Below, in pieces: positions 16,469-24,157 of a DNA stretch of 24,157 nucleotides. The notes beneath the pieces are model-generated. The model did no database searches. It saw only the letters and a program-made list of their open reading frames with translations, and was not told the origin of the DNA. The stretch is from NCBI GenBank assembly GCA_945906835.1, contig CAMDRL010000003.1, positions 1 through 24,157 on the forward strand, written 5' to 3'. Numbering within the stretch: the first letter of the stretch is position 1; each line of letters starts with the position of its first letter. This stretch comes from Rickettsia typhi (GTDB lineage Bacteria > Pseudomonadota > Alphaproteobacteria > Rickettsiales > UBA1997). The translations under genes were made by a program, and so were the position numbers.

Positions 16469-17428
16469 ATGACTCTCTTACAAAAAATCTCTCAAAATAA
16501 AAATGCCAATAAGCCAGTAATTTACGGCATTTCAGGAACTTCTCTTACTGATGAAGAAAAATATTTTTTCTCAAAAAATGGTGCGCTTGGTTTTATAGTT
16601 TTTGCTCGCAATATTCAAAATAGAGAGCAATTAAAAAATCTTACAAATTCACTTAAAGAATTAATGGGTGGTGAGGTGTTGATTTTAGTTGATCAAGAAG
16701 GCGGAAGAGTTGCTCGCCTTAAAGAACCTGAATGGAAAAAATATCCAGCTGGGCAATATTTTGCCGACCTTTACCAAACAGATCCAGAAAAAGCCAAAAA
16801 TGAATTATTCAAAAATTTTCAAGAAATTGGTAAAGATTTAAGTGAAGTTGGAATTAATGTTGATTGCGCCCCTGTGCTTGATATTTTAACTGAAAAAACC
16901 CACCAAGTAATTGGTGATCGCACTTATGGAACTGATCCAAATCAAGTTGCTGATTTAGGTAGAAAAGTTTGCGAAGGACTTTTATCACAAAATGTTTATC
17001 CTATTATTAAACATATTCCAGGTCATGGGCTTGGCACTTCTGACAGCCATTTAGAATTGCCTGTTGTTGAAGCTTCACTAGATGAATTAAAAAAAGCAGA
17101 TTTCATACCATTCACAAAATTGCGTGATCAAAAATTTGCCATGACCGCTCATATTCTTTTTAATGCTATTGATAAAAATTGCTGCGCCACAATTTCACCA
17201 ACAGCAATAAAAATCATTCGCGAAGAGATTGGCTTTAAAAATATTTTAATGAGTGATGATGTGTCGATGAAGGCTTTGCAAGGAAGTTTTTTTGAAAAAT
17301 CAAAAGCAATTTTAAATGCAGGTTGTGATATAGTTTTACATTGCAATGGTAAGATGGATGAAATGATTGAAATCAACTCTGCTTTGCCTTTTGTTAGTGA
17401 TGAGTTTTTGAGAAGATTTACAAAGTAA
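16469..17428 (+). CDS. nagZ: Beta-N-acetylhexosaminidase
   Basis: Cytosolic family 3 glycoside hydrolase that removes GlcNAc from GlcNAc-anhydroMurNAc peptides during cell-wall recycling. The 319-residue single TIM-barrel length is typical. Signature segments are VDQEGGRVARL (75-84), KHIPGHGLGTSDSHLELP (181-198, with the GH3 His/Asp loop) and MSDDVSMKAL (261-270), where Asp263 is the probable nucleophile. It begins 13 nt after hisB and is followed 39 nt later by the likely start of the ATPase, so the genes may form one transcript. With the AmgK-like kinase it gives the window two steps of muropeptide salvage. Confidence 0.95.
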   Translation: MTLLQKISQNKNANKPVIYGISGTSLTDEEKYFFSKNGALGFIVFARNIQNREQLKNLTNSLKELMGGEVLILVDQEGGRVARLKEPEWKKYPAGQYFADLYQTDPEKAKNELFKNFQEIGKDLSEVGINVDCAPVLDILTEKTHQVIGDRTYGTDPNQVADLGRKVCEGLLSQNVYPIIKHIPGHGLGTSDSHLELPVVEASLDELKKADFIPFTKLRDQKFAMTAHILFNAIDKNCCATISPTAIKIIREEIGFKNILMSDDVSMKALQGSFFEKSKAILNAGCDIVLHCNGKMDEMIEINSALPFVSDEFLRRFTK

Positions 17429-17467
17429 TAAATATCATTGAAGTTTTTAACTATGGAAAGAATAAAA

Positions 17468-18868
17468 ATGAAATTTGAACTCAATAATATCGGCCTAATT
17501 GACAATACAAAAATTGAATTGTCCGACCTGACAATTCTTTGTGGAGAAAATAATACAGGAAAAACTTATGCTACTTATTCAATTTATGGATTTTATAAAT
17601 TTTGGCGCCCCTTATTAAGAAAAGAAATAAAGAACTCAATTGAAAAAGCTCTAGAAGAATCAACCAACAGTCAAATTGATCTTAACTCAATTTTTCTTGG
17701 TAAAATTAATTTTTATCTAAAAAAAATTTCTGATGAATATGCCAAAGAATACTTATTCAGAGTTTTTGCTTCTGGTGAAAGTTTTTTTGATAATTCAGAG
17801 TTTATTGCCAACTTATCTGAAGAGCCAAAAAAAATTAATTTTGAAAAACCTTATTTTAAGTCAATTTTAGGAGCAAATAAAGAGCCAGTTGCGACTATTA
17901 ATAAAAAAGAAAATTCTTCTGTTTTAGAAATTTTAGTTACCAATACATCAGAAAAAGATCTAGATTTAACATTTCAAATTTCAGAAGCGGTACAAAAGAT
18001 TGTTTTTGAGCCATACTTTAGCGATATATTTATAGCCAGCGCAGAAAGAACTGGTGCAACAATCTTCTCTAAAGATTTAAGTTTTCATCAAACTAGAGCA
18101 ATAGAGGCTCTTACTAAGCAAAAGAAAAATAGCAATAAAGATCCTGATTATCTGCCATTTTTAATAATGCGCGAAATGTTTGAGAATAGATATCCTTCGC
18201 CAGTAGAAGACAATGTTGAATTCATACGCGATCTTGAAACAGCTAGTAAAAAAACCAGTGAGATGGCCAAAGAATCTCCGCAAATACTTCAAGCCTTTGA
18301 AAAAATTGTTGGCGGTAGATATAAAGTTGTAAAAAATTCAGGAATTTGCTTTTATCCAAAAGGTATTGCTGGTAAGAAATTTTCAATGACAGAATCTTCA
18401 AGCGCAATTAGAGCCCTACTTGACATAAACTTTTACCTACAATGTTTTGCCAAAAAAGGCGATTTATTAATGATTGATGAACCAGAGCTAAATCTTCATC
18501 CTACAAATCAAAGGGCTTTTAGTTGCCTTATTGCCAGACTTGTTAACTATGGCATTAAAGTTTTTGTAACAACTCATAGCGATTATATTATAAAAGAATT
18601 AAATACTCTGATAATGCTAAATACAAAAACCAACCTTACTAAAAATATTCAGAAAAAATATGGATATAAAGATGAGGAGCTTCTTGATTTTAAAAAAATT
18701 AAGCTTTTTACAACCAATGCTGACAAAAAATCAAAGATTTCTGCAAAATATATCTTAAAAGAATCTGGTATCACTAAAGATAATGGCATTGAAGTAGAAA
18801 CTTTTGATAAGAATATTGATCAGATGAATGAAATTCAAAATGAAATTTTGTTTGGCGAAGCTTTATGA
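17468..18868 (+). CDS. OLD-like AAA family ATPase (defence/ABC-type fold)
   Basis: 466-residue ATPase of the SMC/OLD-like ABC clan. From the start chosen here, Walker A is GENNTGKT (26-33). Walker B is LLMIDEPELNLHP (Asp337, Glu338), with an H-loop TTHSDYII (His370). The ESSSAIRALLDI segment just before Walker B is the likely signature helix. About 300 residues lie between Walker A and B, as in stand-alone OLD/AAA_15-type proteins. I see no C-terminal TOPRIM nuclease. Upstream in-frame starts exist (TTG 17438, ATG 17453). I chose 17468 because families of this type begin MKFELxNIGxI, and GGAAAG lies about 8 nt upstream. Its stop overlaps the next small gene by 4 nt. Related ATPases often belong to anti-phage or toxin modules; here the function is inferred. 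Confidence 0.85.
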   Translation: MKFELNNIGLIDNTKIELSDLTILCGENNTGKTYATYSIYGFYKFWRPLLRKEIKNSIEKALEESTNSQIDLNSIFLGKINFYLKKISDEYAKEYLFRVFASGESFFDNSEFIANLSEEPKKINFEKPYFKSILGANKEPVATINKKENSSVLEILVTNTSEKDLDLTFQISEAVQKIVFEPYFSDIFIASAERTGATIFSKDLSFHQTRAIEALTKQKKNSNKDPDYLPFLIMREMFENRYPSPVEDNVEFIRDLETASKKTSEMAKESPQILQAFEKIVGGRYKVVKNSGICFYPKGIAGKKFSMTESSSAIRALLDINFYLQCFAKKGDLLMIDEPELNLHPTNQRAFSCLIARLVNYGIKVFVTTHSDYIIKELNTLIMLNTKTNLTKNIQKKYGYKDEELLDFKKIKLFTTNADKKSKISAKYILKESGITKDNGIEVETFDKNIDQMNEIQNEILFGEAL

Positions 18869-19116
18869 ACAAAGATCTTGAAGGTAATCAAAAAGCAATA
18901 AATCAAATTAAGAGCACCGAACAATTCTCAAAATATCTTTTGGGACTAGCTTCTACATTTTATCAAGTAAACTTTAAAACAAGTCATCATCATGTAGTGT
19001 TTCACAATACCCCTGTAAGAAAAACAAGGACAGTTCCAAAGAACATTACAAACCAATTGTTGAAAACAATTCAAATTTCCAATAGTGGTACAGTATTTCT
19101 AAAACAGATAATTTAA
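18865..19116 (+). CDS. 83-aa partner of the ATPase, possibly HicA-like
   Basis: I do not recognise this protein with confidence. It starts in an ATGA overlap with the ATPase stop, so translation is coupled. The 83 residues are basic, with no signal peptide or membrane segment. The order of elements is a helix (FSKYLLGLAS), strands around VNFKTSHHHVVFHN, then RTVPKNITNQLLKTIQIS. This resembles the HicA mRNA-interferase layout (GSHHxF ... TVP ... L-xxI), including a candidate catalytic histidine after Ser, but the match is weak and no HicB antitoxin is present. Coupling to an ATPase suggests an effector or regulator of a two-gene module. rnd starts 8 nt downstream. Confidence 0.68.
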   Translation: MNKDLEGNQKAINQIKSTEQFSKYLLGLASTFYQVNFKTSHHHVVFHNTPVRKTRTVPKNITNQLLKTIQISNSGTVFLKQII

Positions 19117-19124
19117 ACATATTT

Positions 19125-19736
19125 ATGACAAATTACCTCTACAAAAACGATCTTCCATCAGACCTGAATCTAGGTTTAGAAATTGCCATAGACACAGAAA
19201 CTATGGGCTTAAACATAAATCGTGATCGCCTTTGCATAATGCAAATTTCTGCTGGAAATGGCGATGCTCATTTAGTGCAATTTGAACAAAATAATTACGA
19301 AGCGCCAAATTTAAAAAAGCTTTTATCTGATGAAAAAGTTTTAAAAATTTTCCACTTCGCGCGCTTTGATGTTGCGGTAATTAGTCGTTATCTTGGAGTT
19401 GATTTAAAAAATATTTATTGCACCAAAATTGCCTCAAAATTAATTCGCACTTACACTGATGCTCATGGCTTAAAATCTTTATGCGACGAGCTTTTAAATA
19501 TTGAAATTTCTAAAAAACAACAATCATCAGATTGGGGAAATGTTGAAATTTCCAAACAACAAATTGATTACGCCGCTTCTGATGTTTTACATTTACATAA
19601 AATAAAAATCAGACTTGATGAAATGCTTAAAAGAGAAGGTAGATATGAGGATTTTCAACATTGTTTGAATTTCTTGCCAACCCGTGCTAAGCTTGATTTA
19701 ATTGGCTTTCCTGCGGCAGATATTTTTTCACATTAA
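19125..19736 (+). CDS. rnd: Ribonuclease D, short alphaproteobacterial form
   Basis: 3'-5' exoribonuclease of the DEDDy family that trims tRNA and other structured RNA 3' ends. The catalytic set is complete: Asp23 and Glu25 in AIDTETMGL, Asp82 in HFARFDVAVI, and Tyr149/Asp153 in YAASDVLHL. The 203-residue length covers only the exonuclease domain. The HRDC domains of the ~375-residue enterobacterial enzyme are missing, which is usual for the short alphaproteobacterial version. It begins 8 nt after the ATPase partner gene, so it is in the same gene run. A long inverted repeat follows its stop within 5 nt. Confidence 0.93.
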   Translation: MTNYLYKNDLPSDLNLGLEIAIDTETMGLNINRDRLCIMQISAGNGDAHLVQFEQNNYEAPNLKKLLSDEKVLKIFHFARFDVAVISRYLGVDLKNIYCTKIASKLIRTYTDAHGLKSLCDELLNIEISKKQQSSDWGNVEISKQQIDYAASDVLHLHKIKIRLDEMLKREGRYEDFQHCLNFLPTRAKLDLIGFPAADIFSH

Positions 19737-19740
19737 TGCC

Positions 19741-19824
19741 CTCTCTTTGTCATTCCTGCGAAGGCGGGAATCTAGTAAGACTTTAAAAAATAGATTCCCG
19801 CCTTCGCGGGAATGACAAAGAGAG
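19741..19824. repeat. Long inverted repeat with GTCATTCCCGCGAAGGCGGGAATC core
   Basis: The 34-nt arms (19741-19774 and 19791-19824) are inverted copies with one mismatch, around a 16-nt spacer. Each arm also folds on itself; the right arm's complement reads ATTCCCGC, GAAG, GCGGGAAT. A second member lies at 22083-22151. It separates rnd from icd and may end the rnd mRNA. Confidence 0.92.
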
Positions 19825-19863
19825 AGTGGCGATGCTTTTAACATAAACCATAAAAACTATTTT

Positions 19864-21087
19864 ATGAAAAAAATAACAGTTAAAAACCCAGTAGTTGAAA
19901 TTGATGGCGATGAAATGACTCGTATCATTTGGAAATTAATCAAAAAAAAATTAATTCTGCCTTATGTTGATGTTAATTTAAAATATTTTGATCTTGGCAT
20001 AGAAAGCCGTGATGCCACTAACGATCAAATTACAATTGATGCCGCCAATGCTATTAAAGAATGTGGCGTGGGAATTAAATGTGCTACAATCACGCCAGAT
20101 GAAGCTCGCCAAAAAGAATTTAATTTAAAACAAATTTGGAAATCACCAAATGGCACCATCAGAAATATTCTTGATGGAACTGTATTTCGTGAACCAATTG
20201 TTTGCCAAAATGTGCCGCGCATTGTTTCAAACTGGACTTCGCCAATAATTGTTGGTCGTCACGCTTTTGGCGATCAATATAAAGCCACTGATTTCATAGT
20301 TCCGGGAGCTGGAAAACTTACAGTAAAATTTGAAGGCGTTGATGGAAAATTAATTGAGCATGAAGTTTTCAATTTTAAGGCTAGCGGAGTTGCTCTTGCA
20401 ATGTATAACACTGATGAATCAATCAGAGGATTTGCTTATTCTTGCTTCAATTTAGCGTTGCAAAAAAGCTGGCCACTTTATCTTTCAACCAAAAACACCA
20501 TCCTGAAAAAATATGATGGTCGCTTTAAAGATATTTTTGCCGAAATTTATGAAAAAGATTTTAAAGAAAAATTTGCTGCTCAAAAAATAATTTATGAACA
20601 TCGCTTGATCGATGATATGGTTGCTTCTTCACTTAAATGGAACGGTAATTTTATCTGGGCATGCAAAAATTATGATGGAGATGTGCAATCAGATTCAGTG
20701 GCTCAAGGCTTTGGCTCTTTAGGTTTAATGACTTCAGTTTTAATAACTCCAGATGGCAAAACTATGGAAGCTGAAGCTGCACACGGAACCGTTACAAGAC
20801 ATTTTAGAGACCACCAAGCAGGAAAACCAACTTCAACAAATCCAATGGCATCAATATTTGCTTGGACTCGTGGTTTAGAATTTAGAGGAAAATTAGATGG
20901 CAACCAAGAGTTAATCGACTTCTGCCACAAACTTGAAAAAACTTGCATTGAAACTGTTGAGTCAGGAAAAATGACTAAAGATTTAGCGGTTTGTATTCAT
21001 GGAAATAATGCCAAACATGTTGAGCATTATCTTTATACTGAAGAATTTTTAGATGCGATTGATGAGAATTTGAGAGCTAAGATTTAA
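19864..21087 (+). CDS. icd: NADP-dependent isocitrate dehydrogenase, dimeric type
   Basis: TCA-cycle enzyme that oxidatively decarboxylates isocitrate to 2-oxoglutarate and yields NADPH. The 407 residues match the homodimeric, eukaryote-like subfamily. The N-terminus [18 protein letters not shown] is followed by the substrate loop [19 protein letters not shown], then [13 protein letters not shown]. The metal-binding acidic segment [15 protein letters not shown] and the NADP region [14 protein letters not shown] follow. This type is common in alphaproteobacteria and mitochondria and differs from the E. coli enzyme. It has no adjacent TCA genes in this window and is bounded by palindromic repeats on both sides, so it is probably a single-gene unit. 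Confidence 0.97.
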   Translation: MKKITVKNPVVEIDGDEMTRIIWKLIKKKLILPYVDVNLKYFDLGIESRDATNDQITIDAANAIKECGVGIKCATITPDEARQKEFNLKQIWKSPNGTIRNILDGTVFREPIVCQNVPRIVSNWTSPIIVGRHAFGDQYKATDFIVPGAGKLTVKFEGVDGKLIEHEVFNFKASGVALAMYNTDESIRGFAYSCFNLALQKSWPLYLSTKNTILKKYDGRFKDIFAEIYEKDFKEKFAAQKIIYEHRLIDDMVASSLKWNGNFIWACKNYDGDVQSDSVAQGFGSLGLMTSVLITPDGKTMEAEAAHGTVTRHFRDHQAGKPTSTNPMASIFAWTRGLEFRGKLDGNQELIDFCHKLEKTCIETVESGKMTKDLAVCIHGNNAKHVEHYLYTEEFLDAIDENLRAKI

Positions 21088-21106
21088 GTTCTGAATTTGT
21101 GACGAT

Positions 21107-21138
21107 TACCTCCCCTAGCCCCTCCTTAAAAAGGAGGG
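21107..21138. repeat. Short copy of the CCTCCTT repeat after icd
   Basis: TACCTCCCCTAGCC matches the left end of the element at 3904-4018. It is followed by a perfect 8-bp stem CCCTCCTT (21120-21127), loop AAA, AAGGAGGG (21131-21138). It lies between the convergent icd and LamG-protein stops and could end either transcript, though no T run follows. Confidence 0.75.
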
Positions 21139-21157
21139 AAACTTGCTGCTTTATTCA

Positions 21158-22036
21158 TCAAGCCCCAAATCCATATTTTCTACGCAAATATCCTCTGATA
21201 TCTTCAATCTCAACATCATTTAAAGCGTGATTGTAAACAATAATTTCCGAAACAAGACCCTTAAAATAAGAGCTTCCTCCACCATATCCAACTACATTAT
21301 TTCCTACCCCAACATTTATAGTTTTTGCAACAGGACCATATTTCTGACCATTAGCATAAAGAATTACATTGTCTGTTTGAGAGCTATCAACCCTGTAAAT
21401 TAGAGCATATGGCTTACCAGCCTCATAGGTAAAAGCCCTGCTATTTCCAGATCCACAAGCTAAACCATTTATATAACCAGCCTCAGTATTAATTCCTGCA
21501 TGGCTGCCATCACAGCTAGATCCACCTTGATAAAATATAGTTTGAGAACCACTAATATCACTTTCTTGCCAAACTGCAATAATCGTATATTTATTTTTCC
21601 CAGCTATTATTGAAGATAGATTCGTCACCAAATAATCATCACCCTGGAATGACAAAGATGGCAAGCCACCAATGCCCTTTCTTACATAAGTTGGCTGTTT
21701 AGAACTTACATTTTGAGTCAGATTAATTTTACTAATCACCTGCGTATTAACATCATTCCACGCCGAAATTGCATCGCCATCTTCAGGAGAATTAGCATTA
21801 GAAACGCTGATAATACTATTTTCCATGGTTGGTTCCAGCCATAAAGATAAATCTTCTATTTTATCAACTGGTGAATTTTTAGTTGATTTTTGCGCCGCAC
21901 TAAGACGATATTTCCCAAGGAAACTAACTCCATACATCGTTCCCGTAATCAAAATTCCAATCACCAAAATCACGATTGAAATTTCAACAAGCGAGAAAGC
22001 CTTATTTTTAGATGCTTTAAAAGATACTAAATTCAT
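21158..22036 (-). CDS. Prepilin-like protein with LamG/concanavalin-type domain
   Basis: 292-residue protein. It begins MNLVSFKASKNKAFSLVEISI, a type IV prepilin signal. Cleavage is expected between Ala13 and Phe14, and Glu18 is at the +5 position. A single hydrophobic helix spans 14-35. The rest (about 65-290) looks like a LamG-type beta-sandwich: LSLWLEP, GGLPSLSFQGDDYLV, then the typical tail FKGLVSEIIVYNHALNDVEIEDIRGYLRRKYG. It is therefore a pseudopilin-like surface or filament-associated protein that may bind glycans. The frame is open further upstream to 22198, but that part translates a palindromic repeat ([10 protein letters not shown]), so the start at 22036 is preferred. No pilus genes are adjacent. 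Confidence 0.85.
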   Translation of the reverse strand: MNLVSFKASKNKAFSLVEISIVILVIGILITGTMYGVSFLGKYRLSAAQKSTKNSPVDKIEDLSLWLEPTMENSIISVSNANSPEDGDAISAWNDVNTQVISKINLTQNVSSKQPTYVRKGIGGLPSLSFQGDDYLVTNLSSIIAGKNKYTIIAVWQESDISGSQTIFYQGGSSCDGSHAGINTEAGYINGLACGSGNSRAFTYEAGKPYALIYRVDSSQTDNVILYANGQKYGPVAKTINVGVGNNVVGYGGGSSYFKGLVSEIIVYNHALNDVEIEDIRGYLRRKYGFGA

Positions 22037-22082
22037 CAAGTTAAAATTTATAGTTATATTTATTTTAGCAAAATTCTGATTC

Positions 22083-22151
22083 TTGTCATTCCCGCGAAGG
22101 CGGGAATCCAGATTGACCAGTGCCGGATTCGCCCTTTCGCGGGAATAACAA
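22083..22151. repeat. Second copy of the ATTCCCGCGAAGGCGGGAAT repeat
   Basis: The arms at 22083-22109 and 22125-22151 are inverted copies matching at 23 of 27 positions. The left arm contains the hairpin ATTCCCGC, GAAG, GCGGGAAT. It is the same family as 19741-19824 but with more decay in the right arm. It lies upstream of the LamG-protein start and does not belong to its coding sequence. Confidence 0.88.
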
Positions 22152-22280
22152 AGCATTAAAGAAGCTAAGAAAATTAATTCCCCTATTATTAACAACAAGA
22201 AATTGTTATGATTTTCTAAAATAAATACTACAAATGACTAAACTCAACACTTTTGTTCCAAATAAAAAAATCAGGAAAAT

Positions 22281-23717
22281 ATGAATTTAGAAAATAAAAA
22301 TTTATTCAAAGATCAGTCTTTTATTAATGGAAAATGGATTGATAAAAAAGAAAAAATTTCTGTCTTTAATCCAAGCAATGAAGCCTTGATTGGCAAGATT
22401 CCAAACTGCAATGCCGCTGATACAAAAAACGCCATTGACGCTGCAGAAGTTGCATTTCAAAAATGGTCAAAATTAACTGGAAAAGAACGAGCAAAAATTT
22501 TGCGTAATTGGCATGATTTGATTTTAAAAAATCAAAAAGATCTGGCGATAATTTTAACAACTGAGCAAGGCAAACCTTTAAGTGAAGCACTTGGAGAAAT
22601 TATTTACGGAGCGTCTTTTGTGGAATGGTTTGCTGAAGAAGCTAAAAGAATTTGTGGTGATGTAATTTTAGCACCCAAAATAAATCAAAAAATAATCACA
22701 AGCAAAGAACCAGTTGGCGTTGTGGCAACAATCACGCCGTGGAATTTTCCTTCCGCAATGATTACCAGAAAAGCTACCGCAGCACTGGCTGCTGGTTGTA
22801 GCGTGGTTTTAAAACCTTCAGAATTAACTCCTTTTTCCGCTTTGGCACTTGCGCAGTTGGCTCACGAAGCGGGAATTCCAGATGGTGTTTTTAATGTAAT
22901 TACAGGAGATGCGCAGCCAATTGGAGCTGAATTTTGCTCCAATAATAAAGTTCGCAAAATTAGTTTTACCGGCTCAACAAGAGTTGGAAAATTACTCAAT
23001 GAAAAATGCGCCCATGATTTAAAACTAACTTCGATGGAGCTTGGTGGCAATGCGCCTTTCATAGTTTTTTCTGATGCTGATTTAGAAAAAGCAGTGGCAG
23101 GATTAATTCATGCTAAATTTAGAAATGCTGGTCAAGCCTGCACTTGCGTGAATCGAATTTTTCTTGATGAAAAAATTCACGATCAATTTTTAGAAAGGTT
23201 TTTGGTTGAAGTTAGAAAGTTGAAATCGGGAGATGGCTTTGAAAGCTTGTCAAATTTGGGTCCATTAATCTCTCAAGCTTCTTTAGAAAAGGTTGAAAGG
23301 CTTATTGATAACGCAATTAAACTTGGTGCTAAATGTGAAATTGGCGGTAAGAAACTTCAAGGGAAATTTTTTCCAGCCACGGTTTTAAGTAATACCACGC
23401 ACGAAATGGATTTAGCTAAAGAAGAGATTTTTGGACCCATAGCGGCAATTTATAAATTCAAAAGTGAAGAAGAAGTTATTGAATTGGCAAACCACACCAA
23501 TTACGGGCTTGGCTCATATTTTTATACCAATGACAATAGCAGAATTTGGAGAGTTTCTCAAGCTTTGCAATATGGTATGGTGGCAATTAATGAATGCTCA
23601 TTTGCTACAGAAGTTGCACCTTTTGGAGGAATTAAACATTCGGGGTTTGGTAGAGAGGGTTCGCATTTGGGGATTGAGGAATTTTGTCAGGTTAAGGCTT
23701 TGCATTTATCTTTTTAA
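22281..23717 (+). CDS. gabD: Succinate-semialdehyde dehydrogenase (NAD(P)+)
   Basis: Aldehyde dehydrogenase that oxidises succinate semialdehyde to succinate, feeding 4-aminobutyrate breakdown into the TCA cycle. The 478-residue length and the N-terminus SFINGKWIDKKEKISVFNPSN fit the GabD subfamily. Cofactor binding is shown by ITPWNFPSAMITRKATAALAAG and by KISFTGSTRVGK. The general base is Glu253 in MELGGNAPF, and the nucleophile is Cys287 in GQACTCVNR. Cys289, two residues later, matches the redox-switch pair known from mammalian SSADH. A weak AGGA precedes the ATG. No gabT or other GABA gene is adjacent in this window. The exact aldehyde cannot be proven, but the match is strong. Confidence 0.92.
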   Translation: MNLENKNLFKDQSFINGKWIDKKEKISVFNPSNEALIGKIPNCNAADTKNAIDAAEVAFQKWSKLTGKERAKILRNWHDLILKNQKDLAIILTTEQGKPLSEALGEIIYGASFVEWFAEEAKRICGDVILAPKINQKIITSKEPVGVVATITPWNFPSAMITRKATAALAAGCSVVLKPSELTPFSALALAQLAHEAGIPDGVFNVITGDAQPIGAEFCSNNKVRKISFTGSTRVGKLLNEKCAHDLKLTSMELGGNAPFIVFSDADLEKAVAGLIHAKFRNAGQACTCVNRIFLDEKIHDQFLERFLVEVRKLKSGDGFESLSNLGPLISQASLEKVERLIDNAIKLGAKCEIGGKKLQGKFFPATVLSNTTHEMDLAKEEIFGPIAAIYKFKSEEEVIELANHTNYGLGSYFYTNDNSRIWRVSQALQYGMVAINECSFATEVAPFGGIKHSGFGREGSHLGIEEFCQVKALHLSF

Positions 23718-23738
23718 CTTTATCTCGAACTCTCTGCT

Positions 23739-23769
23739 GGTCGGGTTTTGCAAACCCAACCTTTGTTTG
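23739..23769 (+). terminator. Probable gabD terminator
   Basis: GGTCGGGTTT (23739-23748), loop TGC, AAACCCAACC (23752-23761) forms a 10-bp stem with one mismatch, followed by the T-rich TTTGTTTG. It lies 21 nt after the gabD stop. Confidence 0.6.
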
Positions 23770-24090
23770 CTAGAATTTTAGATTTTTTAATTTCTGTGAC
23801 TTTTGACAAACATAAGTCGGCATTACAAATCACTACTGTCCGGTTAAGAAATTATTAAAACCTCATAAACCCTTGTTATTCAAGGATTAAAGAGGGGGAC
23901 AAAAGTTTTTTCAATCTATAGAATACTTAGTCCCCACTGAAGTACTCAATTCCAAACTCTAATCACCAACCTTTCCATCAAAATATTTTCTGGAACACAA
24001 AATATTCTAGGCTGTCAAAATAATCTTGTGTCCCACAAATCCCTAAAATCATTTTTAGATTTTAGCAATAAATCAATTTTCTCATAAAGA

Positions 24091-24154
24091 AAAACCATGT
24101 ATGTTTTAAATACTCGAAGCGTAAGCGTAGAGTATTTAAAACATACATGGTTTT
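24091..24154. repeat. Perfect 25-bp inverted repeat with 14-nt loop
   Basis: The arm at 24091-24115 (AAAACCATGTATG to TACTC) pairs without a mismatch with 24130-24154 (GAGTA to CATGGTTTT). The loop is GAAGCGTAAGCGTA. No T run follows, so it is not a simple terminator. An open frame from the ATG at 24097 runs through the whole palindrome and off the window, so it could also be the start of a gene containing a palindromic insert. Confidence 0.9.
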
Positions 24155-24157
24155 GCG

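Larger units (their letters stand above)
23718..24157. other. Gene-free, hairpin-rich region after gabD
   Basis: 440 nt without a convincing gene. It holds many small inverted repeats: GGGGAC (23895-23900) with GTCCCC (23930-23935), AATATTTT with AAAATATT around 23980-24005, GGAACACAA (23992-24000) with TTGTGTCCC (24026-24034), and CTAAAATC (24043-24050) with GATTTTAG (24058-24065). It ends with the perfect 25-bp palindrome. The stretch ACTGTCCGGTTAAG near 23834 has the look of an insertion-sequence remnant, but no transposase is present. Confidence 0.55.

Noticed and set aside
23464..23781. 105-aa plus-strand frame at the end of gabD
   Set aside because: It overlaps the conserved C-terminus of gabD in a different frame and continues into the terminator hairpin.
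23820..23940. Insertion-sequence end
   Set aside because: The ACTGTCCGGTTAAG stretch looks familiar, but there is no transposase frame, no matching second end and no target duplication visible.

Overview
The window comes from an AT-rich bacterial chromosome, roughly one third G+C by eye. The gene families suggest an alphaproteobacterium of the Rickettsiales/Holosporales kind. Indicators are a short RNase D without HRDC domains, a homodimeric eukaryote-like NADP isocitrate dehydrogenase, an alphaproteobacterial AmgK-type sugar kinase, a stand-alone secF, and many palindromic intergenic repeats. Unlike typical obligate intracellular Rickettsiales, it keeps amino-acid biosynthesis genes (ilvC, hisB). 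This points to a less reduced or extracellular lineage, but the taxonomy is inference only. Shine-Dalgarno sequences are rare here, so the few strong ones carry information.

Layout. 1-2017 (+): 3' part of serS, then rpsT and secF. 2014-5057 (-): ilvC, glmU and an exported SH3-domain protein, with a 115-bp palindromic repeat between ilvC and glmU. 5058-5520 is a gene-free divergent region carrying another repeat. 5521-6449 (+): tatC and a 57-residue Lys/Ala-rich tandem-repeat protein, closed by a bidirectional terminator. 6529-8808 (-): a compact operon of a GST-like protein, an AmgK-like kinase and an unknown 203-aa protein. 8893-11748 (+): polA, whose proofreading domain has lost its catalytic residues. 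11749-12019 holds two adjacent palindromic elements. 12018-14949 (-): a GT2 and a GT4 glycosyltransferase (4-nt overlap), then a periplasmic DipZ-type thioredoxin. 15001-21087 (+): Fe superoxide dismutase with an optional export signal, hisB, nagZ, an OLD-like AAA ATPase with a 4-nt-overlapping small partner, RNase D and icd. 21158-22036 (-): a prepilin-like LamG protein. 22281-23717 (+): succinate-semialdehyde dehydrogenase. 23718-24157 is gene-free, hairpin-rich and ends in a perfect 25-bp inverted repeat.

Shared themes. Envelope and cell-wall functions recur: GlmU makes UDP-GlcNAc, NagZ and the AmgK-like kinase fit muropeptide recycling, the glycosyltransferases fit surface glycans, and SecF and TatC serve export. 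The superoxide dismutase has a Tat-like KR signal and a lipobox ahead of an internal start with a strong ribosome binding site, which suggests exported and cytosolic forms from one gene. The most system-like novelty is the ATPase plus 83-aa protein pair embedded in a housekeeping gene run. The small protein has a weak HicA-like pattern, and the pair could be a two-gene defence or toxin module. Seven intergenic palindromic elements of several families sit mostly at gene 3' ends.
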